Positions 17,430 to 25,477 of a stretch of DNA of 64,000 nt are shown piece by piece (within the stretch, counting starts at the first letter, position 1; each line of letters opens with the position of its first letter). The DNA is from Sphingobacteriales bacterium UTBCD1 (GTDB lineage Bacteria; Bacteroidota; Bacteroidia; Chitinophagales; Chitinophagaceae). The translations under genes were made by a program, and so were the position numbers. The notes under the pieces were generated by a model that worked only from the letters and a program-made list of their open reading frames with translations, was not told where the DNA came from and ran no database searches. The stretch covers positions 1-64,000 of the forward strand of contig MWTC01000018.1 of assembly GCA_002066995.1 (NCBI GenBank), given 5' to 3'.

Positions 17430-18230
17430 ATGGGAGTTATTCTTCAGACAAAGGGGCTTAGTAAAAGTTTCGGTAAACTTACTGTATTATATGATCTGAA
17501 TATATCACTGGAGAAAGGAGAATTATTTTCACTGCTTGGCCCCAATGGCGCCGGTAAGACTACCACTATTAAAATCCTGACTACTTTATTGAAGCCATCA
17601 GCAGGAGATGCATTGATTGATGGGGTAAGCATAAAAAAGGATTCTTACAAAGTGAGAAAACTGATCGGTTATGTTCCGCAGATGCTTTCTGCCGATGGCA
17701 CACTGACCGGTTATGAAAACCTATTATTGTTTGGAAAGCTGTATGACATCCCCAATAAAGAAGCAAAAAGAAGAGCTTTGGAAGCCCTGGAATTCATGAA
17801 CCTTTCTGATTTTGCAAGCAAGCAAGTGAAAACCTATTCGGGAGGAATGGTGAGAAGATTGGAGATCGCTCAGTCCATGTTGCATCACCCGGAAGTTCTT
17901 TTTCTCGATGAACCCACTACCGGACTTGACCCCATCGGTGTAAAAACGGTTTGGGAGCACATTTTGAAACTGAAAGATCAGTTCAATACAACCATATTAC
18001 TGACCACACATATTATGGAAGAAGCGGACAAACTTTCCAACCATGTTGCTTTTTTATCAAGAGGAAAATTAGCGGCCACCGGCACGCCTGAAGGATTGAA
18101 GAGTTCGCTGGGAAAAGAAAATGTTTCCATGGAAGATGTTTTTATTCATTACACCAAAGAATCTTTGGACACAGAAAAAAGTTTTCGTGACCTGCGCATC
18201 AGCATAAGAACTACATCACGATTGGGATGA
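17430..18230 (+). CDS. ABC-2 type (DrrA-like) transporter ATPase
   Basis: A 266-residue ATPase of the daunorubicin-resistance class with Walker A GPNGAGKT, signature YSGGMVRR and Walker B LFLDEPTTGLDP, then a His switch TTHIMEEAD. The C-terminal tail after about residue 225 is shorter than in DrrA and ends in a basic stretch. It is a second, unrelated ABC system placed inside the same operon after the MacB pair, followed by its permease six bp later. Confidence 0.91.
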   Translation: MGVILQTKGLSKSFGKLTVLYDLNISLEKGELFSLLGPNGAGKTTTIKILTTLLKPSAGDALIDGVSIKKDSYKVRKLIGYVPQMLSADGTLTGYENLLLFGKLYDIPNKEAKRRALEALEFMNLSDFASKQVKTYSGGMVRRLEIAQSMLHHPEVLFLDEPTTGLDPIGVKTVWEHILKLKDQFNTTILLTTHIMEEADKLSNHVAFLSRGKLAATGTPEGLKSSLGKENVSMEDVFIHYTKESLDTEKSFRDLRISIRTTSRLG

Positions 18231-18236
18231 ACCGTT

Positions 18237-19001
18237 ATGATACGATTTATAAAAAAGACTTTTGTATTGGCAGAACTGGAAGCCCTGAAAATCTCACACG
18301 ATCCTACCGAGATCTTCACCAGGGCAGTGCAACCTGCATTATGGCTGCTTATCTTCGGGCAGGTGTTTGAACGAATGCACCCGATGAATGGCCCGGTTCG
18401 GTACATAGATTTTATGACGCCGGGAATATTGGCGCAAAGCACTTTGTTCATTGCCATTTTTTATGGCATCGGGATTATATGGGAACGGGATCTTGGGCTC
18501 ACTCATAAGTTCCTGGTGACGCCGACTCCCCGTGCGGCTTTGGTTGCAGGCAAAGCATTGTCTGCAAGCCTTCGTTCCATTCCGGTGATGATCATCATTT
18601 ATTTGCTGGCAATATTTTTAAAAGTTGACCTTGTATGGGATCCGCTCCGTATCTTATTGGTTTTGGTGATCGTGATCATAGGTTCTATTTTGTTTTCCAC
18701 TTTCTCGCTTATCATCGCCTGCCTGGTAAAAACAAGAGAACGGTTCATGGGAATAGGCCAGGTGTTGACGATGCCTTTATTTTTTGCCAGTAATGCCATT
18801 TATCCTATTGATATTATGCCGCATTGGCTGCAGACATTTTCAAGAATGAATCCACTAACCTACATGATAGATGCTTTGCGTTCTGCCATGCTGCCGGGGC
18901 CGGTCAGCCGGAATATCCTTTTGGACATTGGGATCTTAATTGCTGTATCTGCAGTATTGATCATCATTGGAGGTTCTTTGTATAAGAGAGTCATCACCTG
19001 A
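18237..19001 (+). CDS. ABC-2 type transporter permease
   Basis: A 254-residue membrane protein with six predicted membrane segments and the ABC-2 signature around FASNAIYPIDIMPHWLQTFSRMNPLTY (given in part), as in DrrB and NodJ-type permeases. It pairs with the ATPase just upstream to make a polysaccharide or drug exporter. Whether it uses the same TolC duct is not visible in the sequence. Confidence 0.9.
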   Translation: MIRFIKKTFVLAELEALKISHDPTEIFTRAVQPALWLLIFGQVFERMHPMNGPVRYIDFMTPGILAQSTLFIAIFYGIGIIWERDLGLTHKFLVTPTPRAALVAGKALSASLRSIPVMIIIYLLAIFLKVDLVWDPLRILLVLVIVIIGSILFSTFSLIIACLVKTRERFMGIGQVLTMPLFFASNAIYPIDIMPHWLQTFSRMNPLTYMIDALRSAMLPGPVSRNILLDIGILIAVSAVLIIIGGSLYKRVIT

Positions 19002-19012
19002 AAAAATTTTAA

Positions 19013-19960
19013 ATGCCTGAGATTATCACACTTACTTTCAGCCCCTGTATTGACCGGAGCATGTCGGTTCCGCAATTATTGCCGGAAAAAAAACTAAAAT
19101 GTTCTGTTCCAAAGCTGGAACCCGGTGGAGGAGGCATCAATGTAGCGAGAGCAATTAAAAAACTGGGAGGTGATGCCCTTGCTGTTTTTCCATCGGGCGG
19201 ATATACCGGGAAGCATTTCAATTCATTGCTGGAAAAGGAAGAGGTTCCGGTTGTGATCATCGAGACGAAGAATGAGACCAGGGAAAATATTATCGTGCTG
19301 GATGAGTCAGCTAATGTGCAATACAGGTTTGGAACACCAGGTACTGAGTTGCAGGAAAGCGAATGGGAAAAAATGCTGGAAGTGGTGGAAGGAATGCCCG
19401 ACCGGCAAGCAGACGGAACCGGCCTGGAATACATTGTTGCCAGCGGCAGCCTGCCACCCGGAGTTCCATTAGACATTTATGCGAGGCTCGCTGTGATCGC
19501 AAAGAAAAAGAATGCAAAACTGGTGGTGGATACTTCCGGTGAAGCATTGAGACATGCTGCCGAAGAGGGTGTGTATATGATGAAACCAAACCTGGGAGAA
19601 TTAGGTTACCTGATGGGAATAGACTGGATTGAACTGGAAGATGTGGAGAAGATCGGGAAAAAAGTGATCGCAAAGGGATATTGTGAGTTGCTGGTGATCT
19701 CGATGGGAAAAGACGGCGCCATGCTGATCACGGAAAATGAAACACACAGGGCTGTGCCACCTGTAGTGGAAAGAAAGAGTGTGGTGGGCGCAGGCGATAG
19801 TATGGTGGCGGGCATTGTCCTGAGCCTGTCTGAAAACAAGAGCCTTGAAGATGTGTTGAAATTTGGCATTGCCTGCGGCACGGCTGCCACCATGAACGAG
19901 GGAACAGGTCTTTGCAGGAAAGAAGATGTGGAACGTATTTTCTCTCTGCTGAATAAATAA
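19013..19960 (+). CDS. pfkB: PfkB-type 6-phosphofructokinase
   Basis: A 315-residue ribokinase-family sugar kinase that closely follows E. coli PfkB (phosphofructokinase II): TLTFSPCIDRSM near the start, EPGGGGINVARAIKKLGG for substrate binding, and GAGDSM with Asp262 as catalytic base. It phosphorylates fructose 6-phosphate to the 1,6-bisphosphate, in opposition to the flux direction of PEP synthase. It begins 11 bp after the ABC-2 permease, so it appears to be the last gene of the efflux operon, an odd place for a glycolytic enzyme. Related tagatose 6-phosphate or 1-phosphofructokinase activity cannot be excluded. Confidence 0.88.
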   Translation: MPEIITLTFSPCIDRSMSVPQLLPEKKLKCSVPKLEPGGGGINVARAIKKLGGDALAVFPSGGYTGKHFNSLLEKEEVPVVIIETKNETRENIIVLDESANVQYRFGTPGTELQESEWEKMLEVVEGMPDRQADGTGLEYIVASGSLPPGVPLDIYARLAVIAKKKNAKLVVDTSGEALRHAAEEGVYMMKPNLGELGYLMGIDWIELEDVEKIGKKVIAKGYCELLVISMGKDGAMLITENETHRAVPPVVERKSVVGAGDSMVAGIVLSLSENKSLEDVLKFGIACGTAATMNEGTGLCRKEDVERIFSLLNK

Positions 19961-20155
19961 GTATTGTTTCTTTAGTAAATTATTATGTGTCATCTTATTT
20001 CGGCGGTTTACTCTTAATACTGTTGGATGATAAAAGCTCAAAGAGCCACTTTATATTATTGCACATTTTTAAGGCACTTAAGCCCAGACTTAAAGCAAAC
20101 CTGAAGAAAACTAAAATTTTTTCTAACCCACAGAACCGATCAGTAGTAAATACAG

Positions 20156-20188
20156 TTTGAGATTAACGCTAGACATTTGCTAAATTTG
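20156..20188 (+). promoter_or_regulatory. constitutive-type Bacteroidota promoter of the restriction-modification genes
   Basis: TTTG at 20156-20159, a 21-bp spacer and TAAATTTG at 20181-20188 match the -33/-7 consensus TTTG-N19-21-TAnnTTTG. No TGAY-N4-RTCA site fits its geometry. The expected start of transcription falls at about 20194, on the first ATG of the frame, which argues for translation from the next ATG at 20212. Confidence 0.65.
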
Positions 20189-20211
20189 TTGGTATGACAA
20201 AGGTTATAGAC

Positions 20212-21795
20212 ATGAAACCACTTCCAAGTGAATTACCGAGTCATTTTGCTGACAGGGTTGGGCAGGTCTATGCTGAATCGGTAACGACACAGCACAAGAA
20301 GGACTACGGGCAGTTTTTTACTCCAACTGAAATTGCTCATTTCATGGGAGGGCTTGTAAAACAGACACATGAAAAACTCAAAATTCTTGATCCGGGTTGT
20401 GGAACAGCTATTCTTTCAAGTTCTCTAATTGAGACACTTGCAAAACGAAATGACGACTTAAAAGAAGTTGAGCTTGTTGTCTATGAGACGGACAAAGATA
20501 TTTTACCTTATACAAAAGCGATATTGGACTATTTGGGCAAATGGTTAAAAAAAAATAAAATCAAATTCAAAGCAACTCTTGACACAAATGATTTTGTTCT
20601 TGAAAACAAAGAGTGCTTTGAACAAGCGACAACACTCTTTTTTGAACCCAAAAATGCTATTTATGATATTGTAATTTCAAACCCGCCATACTTTAAAATA
20701 TCAAAAGAAGATAAAAGAGCAATCGTTGCAAAGTCCATTGTTTGGGGGCAACCAAACATTTATTCAATCTTTATGATGGTCGCAGCTAAACTTTTGAAGA
20801 ATGGCGGCGATTTAGTTTTTATAACACCAAGAAGTTTTGCTTCAGGCAATTATTTCAGGGCATTCCGTGAAGCTTTTTTTCAAGAAATAGAGATCGAACA
20901 AGTCCACTTGTTCGGTTCAAGAACAGATACGTTTAACAGGGATAATGTTTTACAAGAAACCTTAATACTTAAAGGAAAAAAGCAAAAGATTAATGGGCAT
21001 CCCCTCTCTATTATTGTAACACATTCTAATGGAATAAGGGATATTGAAAATTATACAGAAAAGGTTTACAAACCTTCTGATTTGATTGATTTCAATTCCA
21101 GAGAAAAAATTATTCATCTTCCGACAAATGAAACTGAGGATAAAGTAATCATGTTATTCAAGTCGTGGACAGGGAGTTTAAATCAATACGACATCCAAAT
21201 TTCAACGGGCCCGGTAGTCTCATTCCGGGCAACGCAATATTTACATGAGCAATATTTAAACGGAGCAGTTTTTTTAGTGCCATTATATCAACTAATTAAT
21301 ACAGCTAAAATGCAGTTTGAATGGCCGGTTTCAAAAAAGAACAAGCCGCAGTATATTGAACTATGTGAAGAAACGAAATCTCTTCTCCTTCCCAACAAGA
21401 ATTACGTATTCCTTCGCCGTTTTAGTGCAAAGGATGATAAAAGTAGATTAGTGGCAACTCCTTATTTTGTTGATATAATTCAAGCTGAATTTATTGGCGT
21501 GGAAAACCATTTGAACTATATCTACAGACCTAAAGGCCATCTTGATAGAAATGAAATTTTAGGACTATCAGCGTTATTAAACAGCAATCTATTTGATACA
21601 TATTTCAGAACTTTCAATGGCAATATCAATGTGAGTGCAACAGAACTAAGAGAAATGCCATTGCCCCCGTTAGAAGATATAAAACAAATAGGCAAGCAAA
21701 TTATTTTAAAAAATGATTATTCACAGTCAAAGGTTGACGAACTTGTAAACAACTACTTTGATATAGAGCATATATTTACTTATGAGCAAAATTAA
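20212..21795 (+). CDS. type II DNA adenine methyltransferase, PstI/BsuBI-like
   Basis: A 527-residue N6-adenine methyltransferase. SAM-binding motif I is LDPGCGTA and catalytic motif IV is NPPYF, in the gamma-type order (motif I, then NPPY, then target recognition). The segment HKKDYGQFFTPTEIAHFMGG is typical of Eco57I/PstI-class enzymes. I chose ATG 20212 (MKPLPSELP), which has AAAGG 8 bp upstream. The ATG at 20194 sits at the predicted transcription start. The gene overlaps the endonuclease gene by 14 bp. Its partner suggests CTGCAG as the target, which is inference. Its AT-rich coding and isolated setting suggest acquisition by transfer. Confidence 0.9.
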   Translation: MKPLPSELPSHFADRVGQVYAESVTTQHKKDYGQFFTPTEIAHFMGGLVKQTHEKLKILDPGCGTAILSSSLIETLAKRNDDLKEVELVVYETDKDILPYTKAILDYLGKWLKKNKIKFKATLDTNDFVLENKECFEQATTLFFEPKNAIYDIVISNPPYFKISKEDKRAIVAKSIVWGQPNIYSIFMMVAAKLLKNGGDLVFITPRSFASGNYFRAFREAFFQEIEIEQVHLFGSRTDTFNRDNVLQETLILKGKKQKINGHPLSIIVTHSNGIRDIENYTEKVYKPSDLIDFNSREKIIHLPTNETEDKVIMLFKSWTGSLNQYDIQISTGPVVSFRATQYLHEQYLNGAVFLVPLYQLINTAKMQFEWPVSKKNKPQYIELCEETKSLLLPNKNYVFLRRFSAKDDKSRLVATPYFVDIIQAEFIGVENHLNYIYRPKGHLDRNEILGLSALLNSNLFDTYFRTFNGNINVSATELREMPLPPLEDIKQIGKQIILKNDYSQSKVDELVNNYFDIEHIFTYEQN

Positions 21796-22717
21796 TGATG
21801 CACAAAAAATTCTCAAAGAATTGGGGTTACCCATCGCACAGCAAAACGAAATTTCAGCGTACACATTGCTGGCTCTGTGTAGAATAAAACCGAGAGATAG
21901 TTGGAGTAAAGCAACAAGAATCAGTCAAAAAGTTACAAAGGATATAATGGCATTCTGTAAAGATGTTTATAAGAAAGAGTACGCTCCAAATACAAGAGAG
22001 ACATTTCGCAGACAAGTTTTGCATCAATTTGTTCAGGCAAGGATTGCTGATTACAATCCTGACAATCCCGAATTGCCCGTAAACAGCCCCAATGCTCATT
22101 ACGCTATGACAAATGAGGCATTAGAAGTCATCAAAACTTTTAGAACAAAAGCATGGAAAGCAGAAACCGAAAGATTTAAATTGGAAATGGGTGAGCTTTC
22201 AAAGAAATATTTGAAAGCAAGAAAACAAACTTTGATCCCCGTGAAATTGAGTAACGGCAAAACGCTTAGACTTTCTGCGGGTAAACATAACGAAGTTCAA
22301 GCTGCAGTCGTACATGATTTTGCTGCAAGATTTGCAAAAGGAAGTGAGGTCCTTTATTTAGGCGACACAGCAAATAAAGACTTGTATGTTGACAGAGAAG
22401 CTCTGGAAGAATTAGGTATACCGATAACGGAACACAGCAAATTACCAGATGTGCTTTTGTATGACAGAAAGAAGAACTGGCTTTACCTAATTGAAGCGGT
22501 TACTTCACATGGCCCTGTTTCACCCAAACGAATTATTGAACTGGAAGAAATGCTTAAAGGTTGTAAAACAGGCAATGTGTATGTTTCTGCATTCCCTGAC
22601 TTTGCACAATTTAAAAAGCACACAACAAGCATTGCATGGGAAACTGAAGTTTGGATTGTTGATTTCCCTGAACACATGATACATTTCAATGGTGACAAGT
22701 TCGTGGGGCCAAGATAA
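21782..22717 (+). CDS. BsuBI/PstI-family type II restriction endonuclease
   Basis: A 311-residue endonuclease of the BsuBI/PstI family. The N-terminal half (about 1-150) is the helical DNA-binding region. The C-terminal half carries the family blocks GKHNEVQAAVVHDFAARF, VLYLGDTANKDLY, LPDVLLYD, LIEAVTSHGPVSPKR and HMIHFNGDKFVGPR. LPD and LIEAV are the likely metal-binding catalytic pair. Characterised members cut CTGCAG. No controller (C) protein gene is present. It is encoded 14 bp inside the methyltransferase frame, so methylase is made first. Length and all blocks look intact, so the pair should be active. Confidence 0.93.
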   Translation: MSKINDAQKILKELGLPIAQQNEISAYTLLALCRIKPRDSWSKATRISQKVTKDIMAFCKDVYKKEYAPNTRETFRRQVLHQFVQARIADYNPDNPELPVNSPNAHYAMTNEALEVIKTFRTKAWKAETERFKLEMGELSKKYLKARKQTLIPVKLSNGKTLRLSAGKHNEVQAAVVHDFAARFAKGSEVLYLGDTANKDLYVDREALEELGIPITEHSKLPDVLLYDRKKNWLYLIEAVTSHGPVSPKRIIELEEMLKGCKTGNVYVSAFPDFAQFKKHTTSIAWETEVWIVDFPEHMIHFNGDKFVGPR

Positions 22718-22988
22718 TGCATTAAATCAAATTAGGCTATTTGCAAGATATCACAAACCAACATTTAAAAATAATTTAACGAGTTTCAACGCTTAGATGA
22801 TATATTCTTCTTTGGCAGTAGTAATACACTGAAAATTAAAAAACTCCTCTTCTACAATAAATCGACTATCTAAGGCTCCGGAATATTTATTTTTAAATCC
22901 TTCGTTGCTTTATACCTTTGGTATAGTTTAACTTTTTCAGGAAAAGACTTACACTTTCATTTGATTTCACGAAAGCCTGAATATTATC

Positions 22989-23702
22989 ATGATCATACTC
23001 TTTACCGTTATTACTTTTTTTTCCACTCTGCTGGGGGGGGTGGTTGCTTTGCGGTTTAAAGATCAGTTGCACCTGGTGCTGGGCTTCAGCGCAGGAGCGG
23101 TCGTGGCAGTCAGTTTTTTTGACCTGCTGCCTGAAGCGCTTTCCATGGGAGGTAAGTATTACAGTACGGTCACCATCACTTCAATAGTTGCGCTGGGATT
23201 TTTGATATATATGATCCTTGACCGCATGACCCTGCTTCATTTTCATTCCGGCGAAGCCAAGATGAAGAGCAAAGGACATTTAGGTGCGGGCAGCTTATCG
23301 GTTCATAGTTTTTTTGACGGTATTGCCATCGGGCTTGCTTTCCAGATATCCCATTCTGTCGGGATCTTTGTTGCAGTGGCGGTGATCGCTCATGATTTTT
23401 CTGACGGATTAAATACCGTATCCATAGTATTAAGGAATGATGGTAAGAAAAAAGATGCTTTCAAATGGCTGCTGCTCGATTCTATTGCGCCTGTGCTTGG
23501 AGTTTTATTCACTTTCTTTTTTCAGCTACCGGAGAATGCTTTTGCCATCGTGCTGGCAGTGCTTTGCGGGCTCTTTCTTTATATCGGAGCCAGCGATCTG
23601 CTGCCCGAAAGCCAGCATGAACATCCGTCGTTGTGGACCACCATCACAACATTGATAGGGATGGCAGTTATTTATTTCGCCTTGCAGCTTACAGGATTTT
23701 GA
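22989..23702 (+). CDS. ZIP-family metal transporter
   Basis: A 237-residue inner-membrane protein with about seven or eight membrane segments. The two metal-binding helices carry HSFFDGIAIG and HDFSDGLN; the second is a variant of the usual HEFPDG motif, which can change metal preference. There is only a short His-containing loop (HFHSGE) between helices 3 and 4. Family members import Zn, Fe or Mn. The 271 bp upstream hold no clear operator. It sits just right of the restriction-modification insert. Confidence 0.88.
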   Translation: MIILFTVITFFSTLLGGVVALRFKDQLHLVLGFSAGAVVAVSFFDLLPEALSMGGKYYSTVTITSIVALGFLIYMILDRMTLLHFHSGEAKMKSKGHLGAGSLSVHSFFDGIAIGLAFQISHSVGIFVAVAVIAHDFSDGLNTVSIVLRNDGKKKDAFKWLLLDSIAPVLGVLFTFFFQLPENAFAIVLAVLCGLFLYIGASDLLPESQHEHPSLWTTITTLIGMAVIYFALQLTGF

Positions 23703-23877
23703 AAAACATGTAATGATCTCTTTTTAATCTCTGCCCGAAATGATTATTTAGATTTCCCTGCTGAAGATCAGGTGCCCATGATTTCTGCCAGTATTGGAAT
23801 TTTGTAAATTGCTAAACGGTAAAAGTTGCCCGCAACCATTTGAAAGTTCTGAGTTCAACTAATAAAATCATTTCAAT

Positions 23878-24753
23878 ATGATGGTTCCCGATATTCAAAA
23901 AAAGAAAGCAGGACAGTTCCTGGAATATCACCAGGATAAAGAAATTTTAGTTTTACTGAATTCCTGGGACCCGGGGAGTTCTAAATTGATAGAAGCAAGC
24001 GGCTTTAAAGCGGTAGCTACAACAAGCATGGGAGTGGCCGCTTCTTTAGGACGTCCCGACTGCGAAGTAATACAATTGCCGGAACTGATTGAAGTTTTAA
24101 CCGGCATTGTGAATGCGGTTCAGGTTCCGGTAACTGCAGATATTGAAGCAGGGTTTGGAAATAATCTGAATGAAGTGGTTGAGTCGGTAAAAAAAATAGT
24201 TGCTACAGGAGTTGCCGGGATAAATATTGAAGACAGCAGGGATATGAGCCCTGTATTGATTGATGAGATGGAATTTTGTGAGAGAATATCAGCCATCCGT
24301 GCATTGTCCGTCTCGTTGGGTTTTCACCTGGTGATCAATGCCAGGACAGATTCATTTTATACTTCTTCCGGTTCCCACCAGGAAAAATTAGCTGAATCAA
24401 TCCGAAGGGGTAATAAATACAGGGAAGCAGGCGCCGACTGCATATTTGTTCAGCCGGTAGCGGATAAAGAAACAATCAAAACCCTCGTTAAAGAAATCAA
24501 TGCTCCCATTAATATTCTCGCAAATCCCGGTATCGGGTCAGGTATATTGCCTCCCAGCGTTCATGAACTGCAGGATCTGGGTGTTGCCCGTTTAAGTCTT
24601 GGTTCAGGTTTGATGAAAGCAACACTTGCATTGATGAAAAAAGTTGCTGATGAGCTGTTGCAGAAAGGTACATACGATATTTTATTGGATACGCTAACGC
24701 CTCTTCCTGATGCAGTAATGGCTTATAAAATGGCCATAGGGTTGAATAAATAA
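23878..24753 (+). CDS. isocitrate lyase/PEP mutase family enzyme
   Basis: A 291-residue (beta/alpha)8 enzyme of the PEP mutase/isocitrate lyase superfamily. NSWDPGSSKLIEASGFKAVATTS is the family opening, DIEAGFG and IEDSRD give the Mg-binding acidic residues, and NARTDSF closes the active site. The KKCGH catalytic loop of isocitrate lyase is absent. Possible activities include oxaloacetate or 2-methylisocitrate-type C-C cleavage, or phosphonate metabolism. No phosphonate genes are nearby. It stands alone. Confidence 0.88.
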   Translation: MMVPDIQKKKAGQFLEYHQDKEILVLLNSWDPGSSKLIEASGFKAVATTSMGVAASLGRPDCEVIQLPELIEVLTGIVNAVQVPVTADIEAGFGNNLNEVVESVKKIVATGVAGINIEDSRDMSPVLIDEMEFCERISAIRALSVSLGFHLVINARTDSFYTSSGSHQEKLAESIRRGNKYREAGADCIFVQPVADKETIKTLVKEINAPINILANPGIGSGILPPSVHELQDLGVARLSLGSGLMKATLALMKKVADELLQKGTYDILLDTLTPLPDAVMAYKMAIGLNK

Positions 24754-24923
24754 ATTTTTCTGCTTGCAGGGAATAACTCCCTGACTTATGGATCAGGGAA
24801 GTACATCTGATGTAAAACTTATTGTACCTTCGGCCGCTGAATTTCAGGTTAGATATTTCAGGTATTTATTGCGGATCAATGCTGTCATGATAAATTCAAA
24901 TAAAAAACGAAGCTCAATATTTT

Positions 24924-25295
24924 ATGAATAAAGGGATCCTTACCGTTTTGCTTCTCATAGTATCCAACACCTTTATGACCTTTGCCTGGTACGGGCATCT
25001 GAAGTTCGGCCAGATGAATTGGTTTAAGAACTTAAGCCTGGTTGCAATTATTTTTATCAGCTGGGGTATTGCATTATTTGAATATTCCTTCCAGGTACCG
25101 GCAAACCGGATCGGTTTCAAAGAAAATGGAGGTCCCTTTGATCTCTGGCAGTTAAAAGTTATCCAGGAAGTGATCACCCTTACGGTATTTACCGCCTTTA
25201 CCATAATCTTTTTTAAGAATGAGACTTTCCGGATGAATCACCTGATCGGCTTTTGCTTTCTTGTAGTTGCTGTATATTTTATTTTCAAAAAATAA
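24924..25295 (+). CDS. DUF486 (DMT-like) small membrane protein
   Basis: A 123-residue protein with four predicted membrane segments and the DUF486 core YSFQVPANRIGF near residue 55. The family resembles half of a drug/metabolite transporter and has no established substrate. Upstream, CAGGGA-ATAAC-TCCCTG (24767-24783) can form a small hairpin without a T-run. Confidence 0.88.
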   Translation: MNKGILTVLLLIVSNTFMTFAWYGHLKFGQMNWFKNLSLVAIIFISWGIALFEYSFQVPANRIGFKENGGPFDLWQLKVIQEVITLTVFTAFTIIFFKNETFRMNHLIGFCFLVVAVYFIFKK

Positions 25296-25477
25296 TTCCG
25301 GAGAATTATTAATGATCTTCAATACGGCTTTTCCCTTCTTGATTTTTTTAATATCCCGCACCCTTTACATTATTGTGCAGCCCCAATGATTTCAGGAAAA
25401 AGCGGTTTACATGCCAACACCCGGATCAAATGAACTAAAACCTTATGATTTTATAATATTCATAGCGGATATTTTTT

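Noticed and set aside
24767..24783. Hairpin CAGGGA-ATAAC-TCCCTG as a terminator
   Set aside because: Only a six-bp stem and no T-run follows.
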